In this document: one piece after another, positions 25,907-34,383 of the stretch
How the letters are laid out: each line of letters opens with the position of its first letter
How positions within the stretch are numbered: the first letter of the stretch is position 1
Assembly: GCF_006539165.1 (NCBI RefSeq)
Contig: NZ_BJMM01000033.1
Span: 1-64,000, forward strand
Direction of reading: 5' to 3'
Source of the DNA: Streptomyces cacaoi
Lineage (GTDB): Bacteria > Actinomycetota > Actinomycetes > Streptomycetales > Streptomycetaceae
DNA: 64,000 bases
The notes under the pieces: generated by a model
What the model was told of the DNA's origin: nothing
The model's input: only the letters and a program-made list of their open reading frames with translations
Database searches by the model: none
Made by a program: the position numbers and the translations under genes

Positions 25907-28900
25907 GTGCCTCAGGGATCACCAACACCCACCGCCTGGTTCCGCCGCCTCGGCGCCGCCTGCCTCCGGCACCGGCGACTGACCCTCGCCGTCGTGCTCA
26001 GCTCCGTGTGCGGCACGGGACTTGAGGCCGTCGGCCCGCTCGTCGCCCGCCTCGGGGTCAACGACGCCGTCGACGGCCGCACCGACCGCATCCATCTGCT
26101 CGTCGCCGCGCTCACCGCGCTCGCCGTCGTGCAGTTCGGCGCCGAGTTCACCCGCCGCTTCGTCGCCGGAAAGCTCGCCCTCGCCGTGCAACACCGGCTC
26201 CGCACCCGGGTGTTCGGCGCGCTCCAGCAGTTCGACGGCGCGAAACAGGACACGCTGCGCACCGGCCAGGTCGTCTCCCGGGCCAACAGCGATCTGCAAC
26301 AGGTGCAGATCATGCTGGGAATGCTGCCCATCCCGATGGGCGTCGTCGCCCAGTTCGCCGTCGCCGTGCTCGCCATGCTGTGGCTCTCGCCGCTGCTGAC
26401 CCTCGTCGCGCTCACCGTCGTCCCCGCGCTCGCCCGGCTCACCGCGCGCAGCCGCGAACGCCTCGTACCGGCCACCCGGGACGCGCAGGCCGAGGCCGCA
26501 CGCATCGCCGAACGCGTCGAGGAGAACATCACCGGCGTCCGCGTCGTGAAGGGCTTCGGGCAGGAGGAGCGCGAGACCGACCGACTCGCCTCGGCCGCCC
26601 GGCGGCTGTTCGGCCGGCGGCTGCGCGTCATCCGGCTCCAGGCACTGGCCACCTCCTCCATGGCGGCGCTCCCGGCGCTCGGCCAGGTCGGGGTGCTGGC
26701 CTTCGGCGGCTGGCTCGCGCTGCGCGGCAGCGTCGACGTGGGCACCTTCCTCGCGTTCGCCGCCTATCTCGCGCTGCTCGCCGGGCCCGCCCGGCTGTTC
26801 GCCAACTTCGTCGTCACGGCGCAGCAGGGCCGCGCCTCCGCCGAGCGGGTCTACGAATTCATCGACGCCCGGCCGCGGATCACCGAGGCGCCCGGCGCAC
26901 GGCCCGTGCCCGAGGGCCCGGCCGGTCTCGCCTTCCGCGACGTGCGGTTCGGCTACGCGCCCAGCGACCCCGTGCTGGACGGCCTGTCCTTCGAGGTGCG
27001 CCCCGGCGAGACCCTCGCCCTCGTCGGCCCGCCCGGCTCCGGCAAGTCCACCGTCTCGCTGCTGCTCCCCCGCTTCTACGACGTGCAGGCCGGCAGCGTG
27101 CTGGTCGGACCGCCGGACGACGCCGTGGACGTGCGGGAGGCGACCCTGGCCTCGCTGCGGGACACCGTCGGCGTCGTCTTCGAGGAACCCTTCCTGTTCT
27201 CCGGCAGCATCCGCGACAACATCGCGCACGGCCGCCCGCGGGCCACCGACGCCGAGGTCGAAGCCGCCGCCCGGGCAGCCGGGGCGCACACGTTCGTGAC
27301 GGGCCTGGCCGACGGCTACGCCACCGAGGTCGGCGAGCGCGGGCTGACCCTCTCCGGCGGGCAGCGCCAGCGCATCGCCCTCGCCCGGACGCTGCTCAAC
27401 CGGCCCCGGGTCCTCGTCCTGGACGACGCCACCTCCGCCGTCGACGCGCACACCGAGGCCGAGCTGCACACCACGCTCGGCGAGATCACCCGCTCCACCA
27501 CCACCCTGCTCATCGCCCACCGCCGCTCCACCCTGGAACTGGCCGACCGGATCGCCGTGCTGGACGGCGGCCGCGTCGTCGACATCGGCACCCGGGCCGA
27601 ACTCACCGGCCGCTGCGCGCTGTTCCGCGAACTGACCGCGGGCCCCGGCGGCTCCGTCGACGAGCGCACCACCACCCGACCCGACGCCGCCGTCGCCACC
27701 GGCGTCACCCCGAAGCTGTGGCCACAGCCCGCCGAGGCCCCGGCGCCCGCCGAGGCGGAAGGGGAGCCCGCCGAGGATCCACGGCTCGACGAGCGCGAAC
27801 TGCGCGCCCCACGCGCCCGCATCGGCTTCCCCACGCTGCTGCGCCCGGTGCGCGCGGCCCTGCTGGTGGGGCTGCTCCTCGTCGTCCTGGACACCGCGGG
27901 CACCGTCTCGCTGCCGCTGTTCGTCCGGCACGGCCTGGACGCGGGCGTCGCCGCCGGGGACGCCGGGGCGCTGTACACCGCGGCGCTGACCGCGCTCGCC
28001 GTCGTCCTCGCCGGCTGGTGCGTGCTCACCCTCCAGACGCGGGTGACCCGGCGGGCCGGCGAACGCGTGCTGTACGGGCTGCGGGTGCGGGCCTTCGCCC
28101 AGCTCCAGCGGCTCGGCATGGACTTCTACGAGCGCGAGCGCGGCGGCCGGATCATGACGCGGATGGTCAACGACATCGAGGCGATGTCGGCCTTCCTCCA
28201 GTCGCACCTGCTCACCTCGGTGGCCGCGCTGGCCACCGTCGCCGGCGTGGCCGTCACGATGCTCGCCGTCGATCTGCCGCTGGCCCTCGTCGCGCTGGCG
28301 CCGCTGCCGCTCGTCGCCGCCGCCAGCGTGGTGTTCTGGCGGCTGTCCTCCGCCGCCTACGCGGACGCGCGCCGCCGCATCGGCGAGGTCAACTCCTCGC
28401 TCCAGGAGAACGTCTCGGGGCTGCGCGTCGCCCAGTCCGGCAACCGGGAGGAGAGCACGGCCGCCGACTTCGACAAGCTGTCCGACTCCTACCGCGCGGC
28501 CCGGCTGCGTGCCCAGCGCTACGCCTCGGTCTACTTCCCCTGCATCAACCTGTGCGCCGAGCTGGGCAAGGCGCTGGTCCTGCTGGCCGGTGCCTTCCGG
28601 GTGGCCGACGGGCGGCTGGACGCGGGGGTCCTCGTGGCGTTCGTGCTCTACCTCGGGCTGCTCTTCTCCCCCGTCCAGCAGCTCTCCCTCGCGTTCGACA
28701 GCTACCAGCAGGCGTCCGTCGGCATGCGCCGCACCGTCGAACTGCTCCGGCTGCCCAGCTCGGTGCCCGACCCGGACACCCCCGCGGCCCTGCCCGCCCG
28801 GCTCACCGGCGCCGTCGAGCTGCGCGACGCCTGCCACCGCTACCCCGGCGCCGACCGGCCCTCGCTCGACGGCGTCAGCCTGCGCATCGAGCCGGGCAGC

Positions 28901-29647
28901 ACCGTGGCGCTGGTGGGCCGCACCGGCGCCGGCAAGTCCACCGTCGTCAAGCTCCTCACCCGCTTCCACGACGCGACCTCGGGACAGGTCCTGGTCGACG
29001 GGACCGATCTGCGCCGGGTGCCGGGCCCGTACTACCGCCGCCGCATCGGCTACGTCCCGCAGGAGGCCCACCTGTTCACCGGCGACCTCGCCGACAACAT
29101 CCGCTACGGCCGCCCCGACGCCACCGACGCCGAGGTCGAGGCCGCAGCCCGGGCCACCGGCGCCCTGCCGCTCGTCGCCGCCCAGCCGTACGGCTTCCGC
29201 CAGCAGGTGCACGAGCGCGGCCGGAACTTCTCCGCCGGCGAACGCCAGCTGCTCGCCCTCGCCCGCGCCCATCTGACCGACCCCGGCCTGCTGCTGCTCG
29301 ACGAGGCCACCTCCGCGCTCGACCCGGCCGCCGAACGCGCCCTCGCCGAGGCGACGGCGGGCGCGCCCGGCCGGCGCACCACCGTGCTCGTCGCCCACCG
29401 GCTGGCCACCGCGGCCCGCGCCGACCGCATCGTCGTCCTCGACGACGGCCGGATCGCCGAGCAGGGCACCCACGACGAACTCCTCGCCGCCGACGGCGCC
29501 TACGCCCGGCTCTGGCACCACCAGCAGCAGCCGGACCGTCCCGCACCGCCGGCCGACCCCGGCACCGGCACACCGGCCGCGCTCGCCGCACCCACGGCCG
29601 GCCGGCCCGCCACCGGCCGCACGCTCCGACAGGGGGACCCCGCATGA
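25907..29647 (+). CDS. Fused four-domain ABC exporter (TMD-NBD-TMD-NBD), IroC-like
   Basis: A 1246-residue protein with two complete ABC-exporter halves. Half 1: membrane region about 20-320, Walker A GPPGSGKS (K380), signature LSGGQ, Walker B ending D506-D507. Half 2: membrane region about 620-920, Walker A GRTGAGKS (K1010), signature FSAGE, Walker B LLLLDEATS. NBD1 thus has Asp for the catalytic Glu and NBD2 has an altered signature; both defects fall in the same composite ATP site, as in asymmetric exporters. IroC, the salmochelin exporter, has the same fused layout and size. Its stop overlaps the rmlA start in an ATGA. It likely exports the finished siderophore. The GTG start is only 4 bp from the iron box. 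Confidence 0.88.
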   Translation: MPQGSPTPTAWFRRLGAACLRHRRLTLAVVLSSVCGTGLEAVGPLVARLGVNDAVDGRTDRIHLLVAALTALAVVQFGAEFTRRFVAGKLALAVQHRLRTRVFGALQQFDGAKQDTLRTGQVVSRANSDLQQVQIMLGMLPIPMGVVAQFAVAVLAMLWLSPLLTLVALTVVPALARLTARSRERLVPATRDAQAEAARIAERVEENITGVRVVKGFGQEERETDRLASAARRLFGRRLRVIRLQALATSSMAALPALGQVGVLAFGGWLALRGSVDVGTFLAFAAYLALLAGPARLFANFVVTAQQGRASAERVYEFIDARPRITEAPGARPVPEGPAGLAFRDVRFGYAPSDPVLDGLSFEVRPGETLALVGPPGSGKSTVSLLLPRFYDVQAGSVLVGPPDDAVDVREATLASLRDTVGVVFEEPFLFSGSIRDNIAHGRPRATDAEVEAAARAAGAHTFVTGLADGYATEVGERGLTLSGGQRQRIALARTLLNRPRVLVLDDATSAVDAHTEAELHTTLGEITRSTTTLLIAHRRSTLELADRIAVLDGGRVVDIGTRAELTGRCALFRELTAGPGGSVDERTTTRPDAAVATGVTPKLWPQPAEAPAPAEAEGEPAEDPRLDERELRAPRARIGFPTLLRPVRAALLVGLLLVVLDTAGTVSLPLFVRHGLDAGVAAGDAGALYTAALTALAVVLAGWCVLTLQTRVTRRAGERVLYGLRVRAFAQLQRLGMDFYERERGGRIMTRMVNDIEAMSAFLQSHLLTSVAALATVAGVAVTMLAVDLPLALVALAPLPLVAAASVVFWRLSSAAYADARRRIGEVNSSLQENVSGLRVAQSGNREESTAADFDKLSDSYRAARLRAQRYASVYFPCINLCAELGKALVLLAGAFRVADGRLDAGVLVAFVLYLGLLFSPVQQLSLAFDSYQQASVGMRRTVELLRLPSSVPDPDTPAALPARLTGAVELRDACHRYPGADRPSLDGVSLRIEPGSTVALVGRTGAGKSTVVKLLTRFHDATSGQVLVDGTDLRRVPGPYYRRRIGYVPQEAHLFTGDLADNIRYGRPDATDAEVEAAARATGALPLVAAQPYGFRQQVHERGRNFSAGERQLLALARAHLTDPGLLLLDEATSALDPAAERALAEATAGAPGRRTTVLVAHRLATAARADRIVVLDDGRIAEQGTHDELLAADGAYARLWHHQQQPDRPAPPADPGTGTPAALAAPTAGRPATGRTLRQGDPA

Positions 29648-30711
29648 AGGCACTCGTACTGGCCGGAGGCACCGGCTCCCGGCTGCGGCCCATCACCCAC
29701 ACCGCGGCGAAACAGCTGGTGCCCGTCGCCAACAAACCCGTGCTCTTCTACGGGCTGGAGTCCCTGGTGGCGGCCGGGGTGGACGAGATCGGCATCGTCG
29801 TCGGGGACACCGCCGAGGAGATCCGCGCCGCCGTCGGCGACGGCTCCCGCTTCGGCGCCCGCGTCACCTATCTGCGCCAGGAGCGGCCGCTCGGCCTCGC
29901 ACACGCCGTGCTGATCGCCCGCGACTGGCTCGGCGACGACGACTTCGTGATGTACCTCGGCGACAACTTCATCGTCGGCGGCATCACGGAACTGGTCGCC
30001 GACTTCCGCGCGCACCGGCCCGACGCCCGCATCCTGCTGACGAAGGTGCCCGACCCGAGGATGTTCGGCGTGGCCGAACTCGGCCCGGACGGCGGCGTGC
30101 GCGGCCTCCAGGAGAAGCCCGCGGCGCCGCGCAGCGACCTCGCGCTCGTCGGCGTCTATCTGTTCACCCCGGCCGTGCACGAGGCGGTCCGGGCCATCGA
30201 GCCCTCCGACCGGGGCGAACTGGAGATCACCGACGCCCTCCAGTGGCTCCTCGACCGGCGGCTGACCGTGCAGGCCACCACCATCACCGGCTACTGGAAG
30301 GACACCGGTAACGTCCTGGACATGCTGGAGGTGAACAGGTCGGTACTGGAGACGCTCGACGGCGCCGTCGAGGGCGACGTCGACGCCGACAGCGAACTGA
30401 TCGGCCGCGTACGGGTGGAGAGCGGCGCCCAGGTGGTGCGCTCCCGCATCGTCGGCCCCGCCGTCATCGGCGCGGGCAGTGTCGTACGCGACTCCTGCAT
30501 CGGCCCGTCCACCTCCGTCGCCGAGAACTGTGTGATCGAGGGCAGCGAGGTGGAGTTCTCCATCGTCCTCGGCGGCTCCCGCATCGACCGGGCCGGGCGC
30601 ATCGAGGGCTCGCTGATCGGCCGCACCGTGCACGTCACGGGCGCCCCGCGGGCCCCGCGCGCCCACCGGCTCGTCCTCGGCGACCACAGCCGCGTCCACA
30701 TCACGACCTGA
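29644..30711 (+). CDS. rmlA: Glucose-1-phosphate thymidylyltransferase
   Basis: Makes dTDP-glucose from dTTP and glucose-1-phosphate, the first step to dTDP-deoxysugars. The 355-residue protein has the nucleotidyltransferase signature LVLAGGTGSRLRPIT and the conserved segments YLGDNFIVGG, FGVAEL, LQEKP and GYWKDTGN. The region after about residue 240 is a left-handed beta-helix tail, as in the longer actinomycete (StrD-like) enzymes. It overlaps the ABC exporter gene by 4 bp, so it belongs to the iron-box-controlled unit rather than to cell-wall sugar metabolism. Confidence 0.93.
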   Translation: MKALVLAGGTGSRLRPITHTAAKQLVPVANKPVLFYGLESLVAAGVDEIGIVVGDTAEEIRAAVGDGSRFGARVTYLRQERPLGLAHAVLIARDWLGDDDFVMYLGDNFIVGGITELVADFRAHRPDARILLTKVPDPRMFGVAELGPDGGVRGLQEKPAAPRSDLALVGVYLFTPAVHEAVRAIEPSDRGELEITDALQWLLDRRLTVQATTITGYWKDTGNVLDMLEVNRSVLETLDGAVEGDVDADSELIGRVRVESGAQVVRSRIVGPAVIGAGSVVRDSCIGPSTSVAENCVIEGSEVEFSIVLGGSRIDRAGRIEGSLIGRTVHVTGAPRAPRAHRLVLGDHSRVHITT

Positions 30712-30720
30712 ACGGACCCC

Positions 30721-31689
30721 ATGCGCATTCTCGTCACCGGCGGGGCCGGGTTCATCGGCTCCCACTTCGTCCGGACCCTGCTCGGCACCGGCGCTCCCCC
30801 CGACGACGGACCGCACCACACCGTCACGGTGCTGGACGCCTTCACCTACGCGGGCAACGCCCGCAACCTGGCCGGCCTCGGCGAGGGGGCCTGCCTGGAC
30901 GTGGTGCACGGCGACATCCGCGACGCACCGCTCGTCGACGCGCTGCTGCGCCGGCACGACGCCGTGGTGCACTTCGCCGCCGAGTCCCACGTCGACCGCT
31001 CCATCGCCGGCGGCGCCGAGTTCGTCTCCACCAACGTGCTCGGCACCCAGACCCTCCTGGAGGCCGCCGCCCGGCACCGCGTCGGCCGCTTCGTGCACGT
31101 CTCCACCGACGAGGTGTACGGCTCCCTCGCCACCGGCTCCTGGACCGAGGAGTCACCGCCGGCGCCCAACTCCCCCTACTCGGCCAGCAAGGCGGGCTCC
31201 GACCTGCTCGCCCTCGCCTACCACCGCACCCACGGGCTCGACGTGTGCGTCACCCGCTGCTCCAACAACTACGGCCCGCGCCAGCACCCCGAGAAGGTCA
31301 TCCCGCTGTTCGCCACCCGGCTGCTCGCGGGCGGCACGGTGCCGCTGTACGGGGACGGCAGCAACGTCCGGGACTGGCTGCACGTCGACGACCACTGCCG
31401 GGCGCTGCGGCTCGTGCTGGAGGGGGGCCGCGCCGGGCGGATCTACAACATCGGCGGCGGCACCGAACTCAGCAACCGCGAACTGACGGCACGGCTGCTG
31501 GAGATCTGCGGCGCCGGCTGGGACCGCGTCGAGTACGTCACCGACCGCAAGGGACACGACCTGCGCTACTCCGTCGACTGGAGCCGCATCCGCGACGAGC
31601 TGGGCTACACGCCCCGGCACGACTTCGCCGAGGGCCTCGCCGCCACCGTCGCCTGGTACCGCGACAACCCCGGGTGGTGGGACGCGTGA
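30721..31689 (+). CDS. rmlB: dTDP-glucose 4,6-dehydratase
   Basis: Converts dTDP-glucose to dTDP-4-keto-6-deoxyglucose with a bound NAD. The 322-residue protein of the extended SDR family has the NAD motif GGAGFIGSH, VSTDEVYGSL with the active-site acids, the YSASK Tyr-Lys pair, and the substrate segment RCSNNYGPRQHPEKVIPLF. It starts 9 bp after rmlA and shares a GTGA overlap with rmlD. Length and motifs are normal for the family. Confidence 0.94.
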   Translation: MRILVTGGAGFIGSHFVRTLLGTGAPPDDGPHHTVTVLDAFTYAGNARNLAGLGEGACLDVVHGDIRDAPLVDALLRRHDAVVHFAAESHVDRSIAGGAEFVSTNVLGTQTLLEAAARHRVGRFVHVSTDEVYGSLATGSWTEESPPAPNSPYSASKAGSDLLALAYHRTHGLDVCVTRCSNNYGPRQHPEKVIPLFATRLLAGGTVPLYGDGSNVRDWLHVDDHCRALRLVLEGGRAGRIYNIGGGTELSNRELTARLLEICGAGWDRVEYVTDRKGHDLRYSVDWSRIRDELGYTPRHDFAEGLAATVAWYRDNPGWWDA

Positions 31690-32636
31690 CCCGCTGGCTC
31701 GTCACCGGCGCCGGCGGCATGCTCGGCCGCGAGCTGCACACCACGCTCACCGAGGCCGGGATCGCCGCCCTGCCGCTGGCCCGCGCCGACCTCGACCTCA
31801 CCGACGAGCGGGCGGTCCGCTGCGCCCTGCGCCGCGCCCGCCCCGCCGTCGTCGTCAACTGCGCCGCCTGGACGGACGTCGACGGCGCGGAGCGCGACGA
31901 GGCCGCCGCCGCCCGGATCAACGCCGACGGCACCCGGCTGCTGGCCCGCGCCTGCGCCGCGTCCGGCGCACGCCTGCTCCATCTGTCCACGGACTACGTC
32001 TTCTCCGGCGAGCCGGGACCGGGCGGCCCGGCCCCCTACCCGGAGGACGCGCCGCCCGGGCCGCGCACCGCCTACGGCCGCACCAAGCTCGCCGGCGAAC
32101 GCGCGGTACTGGCCGAACTGCCCACGTCCGGCGCGGTCGTCCGCACCGCCTGGCTGTACGGGCGGCACGGGCGCAACTTCGTCCGCACCATGGCCGACCG
32201 CGCCCTGGCGCCCGGCGGCGGCACCGTCTCCGTCGTCGACGACCAGCACGGGCAGCCCACCTGGACCCGGGACGTCGCCCGGCATCTGCTGGCCCTCGGC
32301 CGTGCGCCGACGCCGGCCTCCGGTGTCTTCCACAGCACCTCGGCGGGGCGCACCACCTGGTACGGGCTGGCCCGCGAGGTCTTCCGGCTGTGCGGCGCCG
32401 ACCCCGGCCGGGTCCGCCCCCTCGACAGCGCCGCGCTGAACCGCCCGGCGCCTCGCCCCGCCTGGAGCGTCCTCGCCCACGGGCGGCGCGACACCCCGCC
32501 CGGGCAACCGCCCCCGCGCGACTGGCGCGCGGCGCTGGCCGAGGCCCTGCCCTTCGTCGTCCCGGAGGCCCCGCGTCCGGCCGGGGCGCTCGCCGGCCAC
32601 CCGTCCACAGGGGAGCACACCCGATGCACGCACTGA
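31686..32636 (+). CDS. rmlD: dTDP-4-dehydrorhamnose reductase
   Basis: Reduces dTDP-4-keto-L-rhamnose to dTDP-L-rhamnose. The 316-residue SDR protein begins with WLVTGAGGMLGREL and has LLHLSTDYVFSG and the catalytic YGRTK. The C-terminal segment VDDQHGQPTWTRDVA is typical of RmlD. I chose the GTG at 31686, which overlaps the rmlB stop, over the longer open frame from 31245. Presence of RmlD with RmlC argues for L-rhamnose as the end product. A 4-ketoreductase making another 6-deoxyhexose is the main alternative. Confidence 0.9.
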   Translation: MTRWLVTGAGGMLGRELHTTLTEAGIAALPLARADLDLTDERAVRCALRRARPAVVVNCAAWTDVDGAERDEAAAARINADGTRLLARACAASGARLLHLSTDYVFSGEPGPGGPAPYPEDAPPGPRTAYGRTKLAGERAVLAELPTSGAVVRTAWLYGRHGRNFVRTMADRALAPGGGTVSVVDDQHGQPTWTRDVARHLLALGRAPTPASGVFHSTSAGRTTWYGLAREVFRLCGADPGRVRPLDSAALNRPAPRPAWSVLAHGRRDTPPGQPPPRDWRAALAEALPFVVPEAPRPAGALAGHPSTGEHTRCTH

Positions 32637-33295
32637 CCATCGAAGGTGCCTGGCTGCGCACCCCGCCCGTGCACCGGGACGACCGCGGCGCGTTCCACGA
32701 GTGGTTCCGCGCCGACGAGTTCACCGCGGCGACCGGGCAGCGCCCGGCCCTCGCCCAGGCCAACTGCTCGGTGTCGCGCCGCGGCGCCCTGCGCGGCATC
32801 CACTACAGCGAGGTGCCGCCCGGCCAGGCCAAATATGTGACGTGCGTGGGCGGCGCCGTCCTGGACGTCGTCGTCGACATCCGGGTCGGCTCCCCGACGT
32901 TCGGCCGCTGGGAGGCCGTCGAGCTGGGCGCCGGCACGGGACGGGCGGTGTACCTCTCGGAGGGCCTCGGCCACGCGTTCCTCGCCCTCACCGACGACGC
33001 CACCGTCGTCTATCTGTGCTCCACCGGCTACGCCCCGGGCCGGGAACACGGCATCCACCCCCTCGACCCGGCCCTCGGCATCGCCTGGCCCGACGGCCTC
33101 ACCCCCGTCCTGTCCGCCAAGGACGAGGCCGCACCCACCCTGGAACAGGCCCGCACGGCCGGCGCGCTCCCCCGCTACGAGGACTGCCTGCGGCTGCGCG
33201 CGCAGGCGGCCGGGACCGGTACCGGGTCCGACGGCGCGGCCGGCCGCGGGGACGGTCCGGCGCAGGAGGGGCCGGCGCAGGAGGGGCCGGCGTGA
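32624..33295 (+). CDS. rmlC: dTDP-4-keto-6-deoxyglucose 3,5-epimerase
   Basis: A 223-residue cupin-fold epimerase. It has ALRGIHYSEVPPGQAKYVTC, with the catalytic histidine, and the LGHAFLALTDDATVVYLCS segment of RmlC-type enzymes. It inverts carbons 3 and 5 to give dTDP-4-keto-L-rhamnose. I chose ATG 32624 (GGGGAG upstream), which overlaps rmlD by 13 bp; the longer frame from 32390 is a shadow. The C-terminal tail ends in a repeated QEGPAQEGPA coded by the tandem duplication that also carries the fepD ribosome site. Some homologues are 3-only or 5-only epimerases, which sequence alone does not settle. Confidence 0.9.
   Translation: MHALTIEGAWLRTPPVHRDDRGAFHEWFRADEFTAATGQRPALAQANCSVSRRGALRGIHYSEVPPGQAKYVTCVGGAVLDVVVDIRVGSPTFGRWEAVELGAGTGRAVYLSEGLGHAFLALTDDATVVYLCSTGYAPGREHGIHPLDPALGIAWPDGLTPVLSAKDEAAPTLEQARTAGALPRYEDCLRLRAQAAGTGTGSDGAAGRGDGPAQEGPAQEGPA
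33259..33288 (+). repeat. 15-bp tandem duplication holding two ribosome-binding sites
   Basis: Two exact copies of GGCGCAGGAGGGGCC, at 33259-33273 and 33274-33288, lie at the 3' end of rmlC. Each contains AGGAGG. The second is at normal distance from the fepD GTG start (33292). The duplication keeps the rmlC frame open. Confidence 0.85.
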
Positions 33296-34383
33296 GCCTC
33301 TCGCTGCCCGGCAGACCCTCCCCGTCCGCCGACGCGCCCGTACCCGCCCGCGCCCCGGCGCCCGCGCCCGGCGGCTCCCGTGGCCGTGCACGCGGCACCG
33401 CCGGGCGCGGCGCCGGACTGCTCCTCGGGCTCGTCCTGCTCGCCGGCGCCGCCCTGTTGAGCGTCTCGGCGGGCGCCGAGCACATCCCGCTCGGCCAGGT
33501 CTGGGACGGCCTGGTGCACGGCGCCACCGGCAAGAACGAGACGATCGTGCACGATCTGCGGCTGCCCAGGACGTTCCTGGGCGTCGCCGCCGGGGCCGCG
33601 CTCGGCCTGGCCGGCGCGGTCCTCCAGACCCTCACCCGCAACCCGCTCGCCGACCCCGGGCTGCTGGGCGTCAACGCCGGTGCCTCGGCCGCCGTCGCCA
33701 CCGCGATCAGCCTGCTCGGGGTGACCAGCTTCGGCGGCTATCTGTGGTTCGCGCTGGCCGGCGCCGCCGTCGCCGCCGTCCTCGTCAACGCGCTCGGCGG
33801 CAGCCGCTCCGCCACACCCGTCCGGCTCGCGCTGGCCGGCACCGCCGTCAGCGCGGCGCTCTCCGGCTACGTCAACGGGCTCCAACTGCTCGATCTGGAC
33901 GCCCTGGACCGGATGCGCAACTGGGACGTGGGCAGCCTCGCCGGCCGTCCCGGATCCCTGCTGTGGCAGGCCCTGCCGCTGCTCGTGGCCGGCGTCGTGC
34001 TGGCCTTCGCGCTCGCCCGGCCGCTCAACGCGATGGCCCTCGGCGACGACGCGGCCCGTGCGCTGGGGGCCGCGCCGGGCCGCACCCGGGTGCTGTCCGT
34101 CGTCGCCGTCACGCTGCTGTGCGGCAGCGCGACCGCGCTGTGCGGCCCCATCGGCTTCGTCGGGCTGATGGTGCCGCACGCCGTCCGCGCCTTCTGCGGC
34201 CCGGACGCCCGCTGGCTCTTCCCCTACTGCGCCCTGTACGCGCCCGTCCTGCTGCTGGTCTCCGACGTCGTGGGACGGGTCCTCATCCCGTCCTCGGAGA
34301 TCCAGGTGGGCATCATCACCGCCTTTCTCGGCGGACTGCTGTTCATGCACCTCGTCCGGCGCCGGAAGGTGGCCAAGCTGTGA
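33292..34383 (+). CDS. fepD: Ferric-siderophore ABC transporter permease (FepD-like)
   Basis: A 363-residue integral membrane protein of the FecCD family with about ten hydrophobic segments. It has the conserved DLRLPRTFLGVAAGAALGLAGAVLQ and TRNPLADPGLLGVNAGAS stretches and the GPIGFVGLMVPHAVR segment that contacts the ATPase. It forms half of the inner channel for the ferric siderophore. The GTG start overlaps the rmlC stop and sits behind a duplicated ribosome site. A Pro/Ala-rich stretch of about 40 residues precedes the first membrane span. Confidence 0.9.
   Translation: MSLSLPGRPSPSADAPVPARAPAPAPGGSRGRARGTAGRGAGLLLGLVLLAGAALLSVSAGAEHIPLGQVWDGLVHGATGKNETIVHDLRLPRTFLGVAAGAALGLAGAVLQTLTRNPLADPGLLGVNAGASAAVATAISLLGVTSFGGYLWFALAGAAVAAVLVNALGGSRSATPVRLALAGTAVSAALSGYVNGLQLLDLDALDRMRNWDVGSLAGRPGSLLWQALPLLVAGVVLAFALARPLNAMALGDDAARALGAAPGRTRVLSVVAVTLLCGSATALCGPIGFVGLMVPHAVRAFCGPDARWLFPYCALYAPVLLLVSDVVGRVLIPSSEIQVGIITAFLGGLLFMHLVRRRKVAKL

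Noticed and set aside
25919..29653. A 1244-codon minus-strand frame opposite the ABC exporter
   Set aside because: It mirrors the exporter codons and has no recognisable motif.
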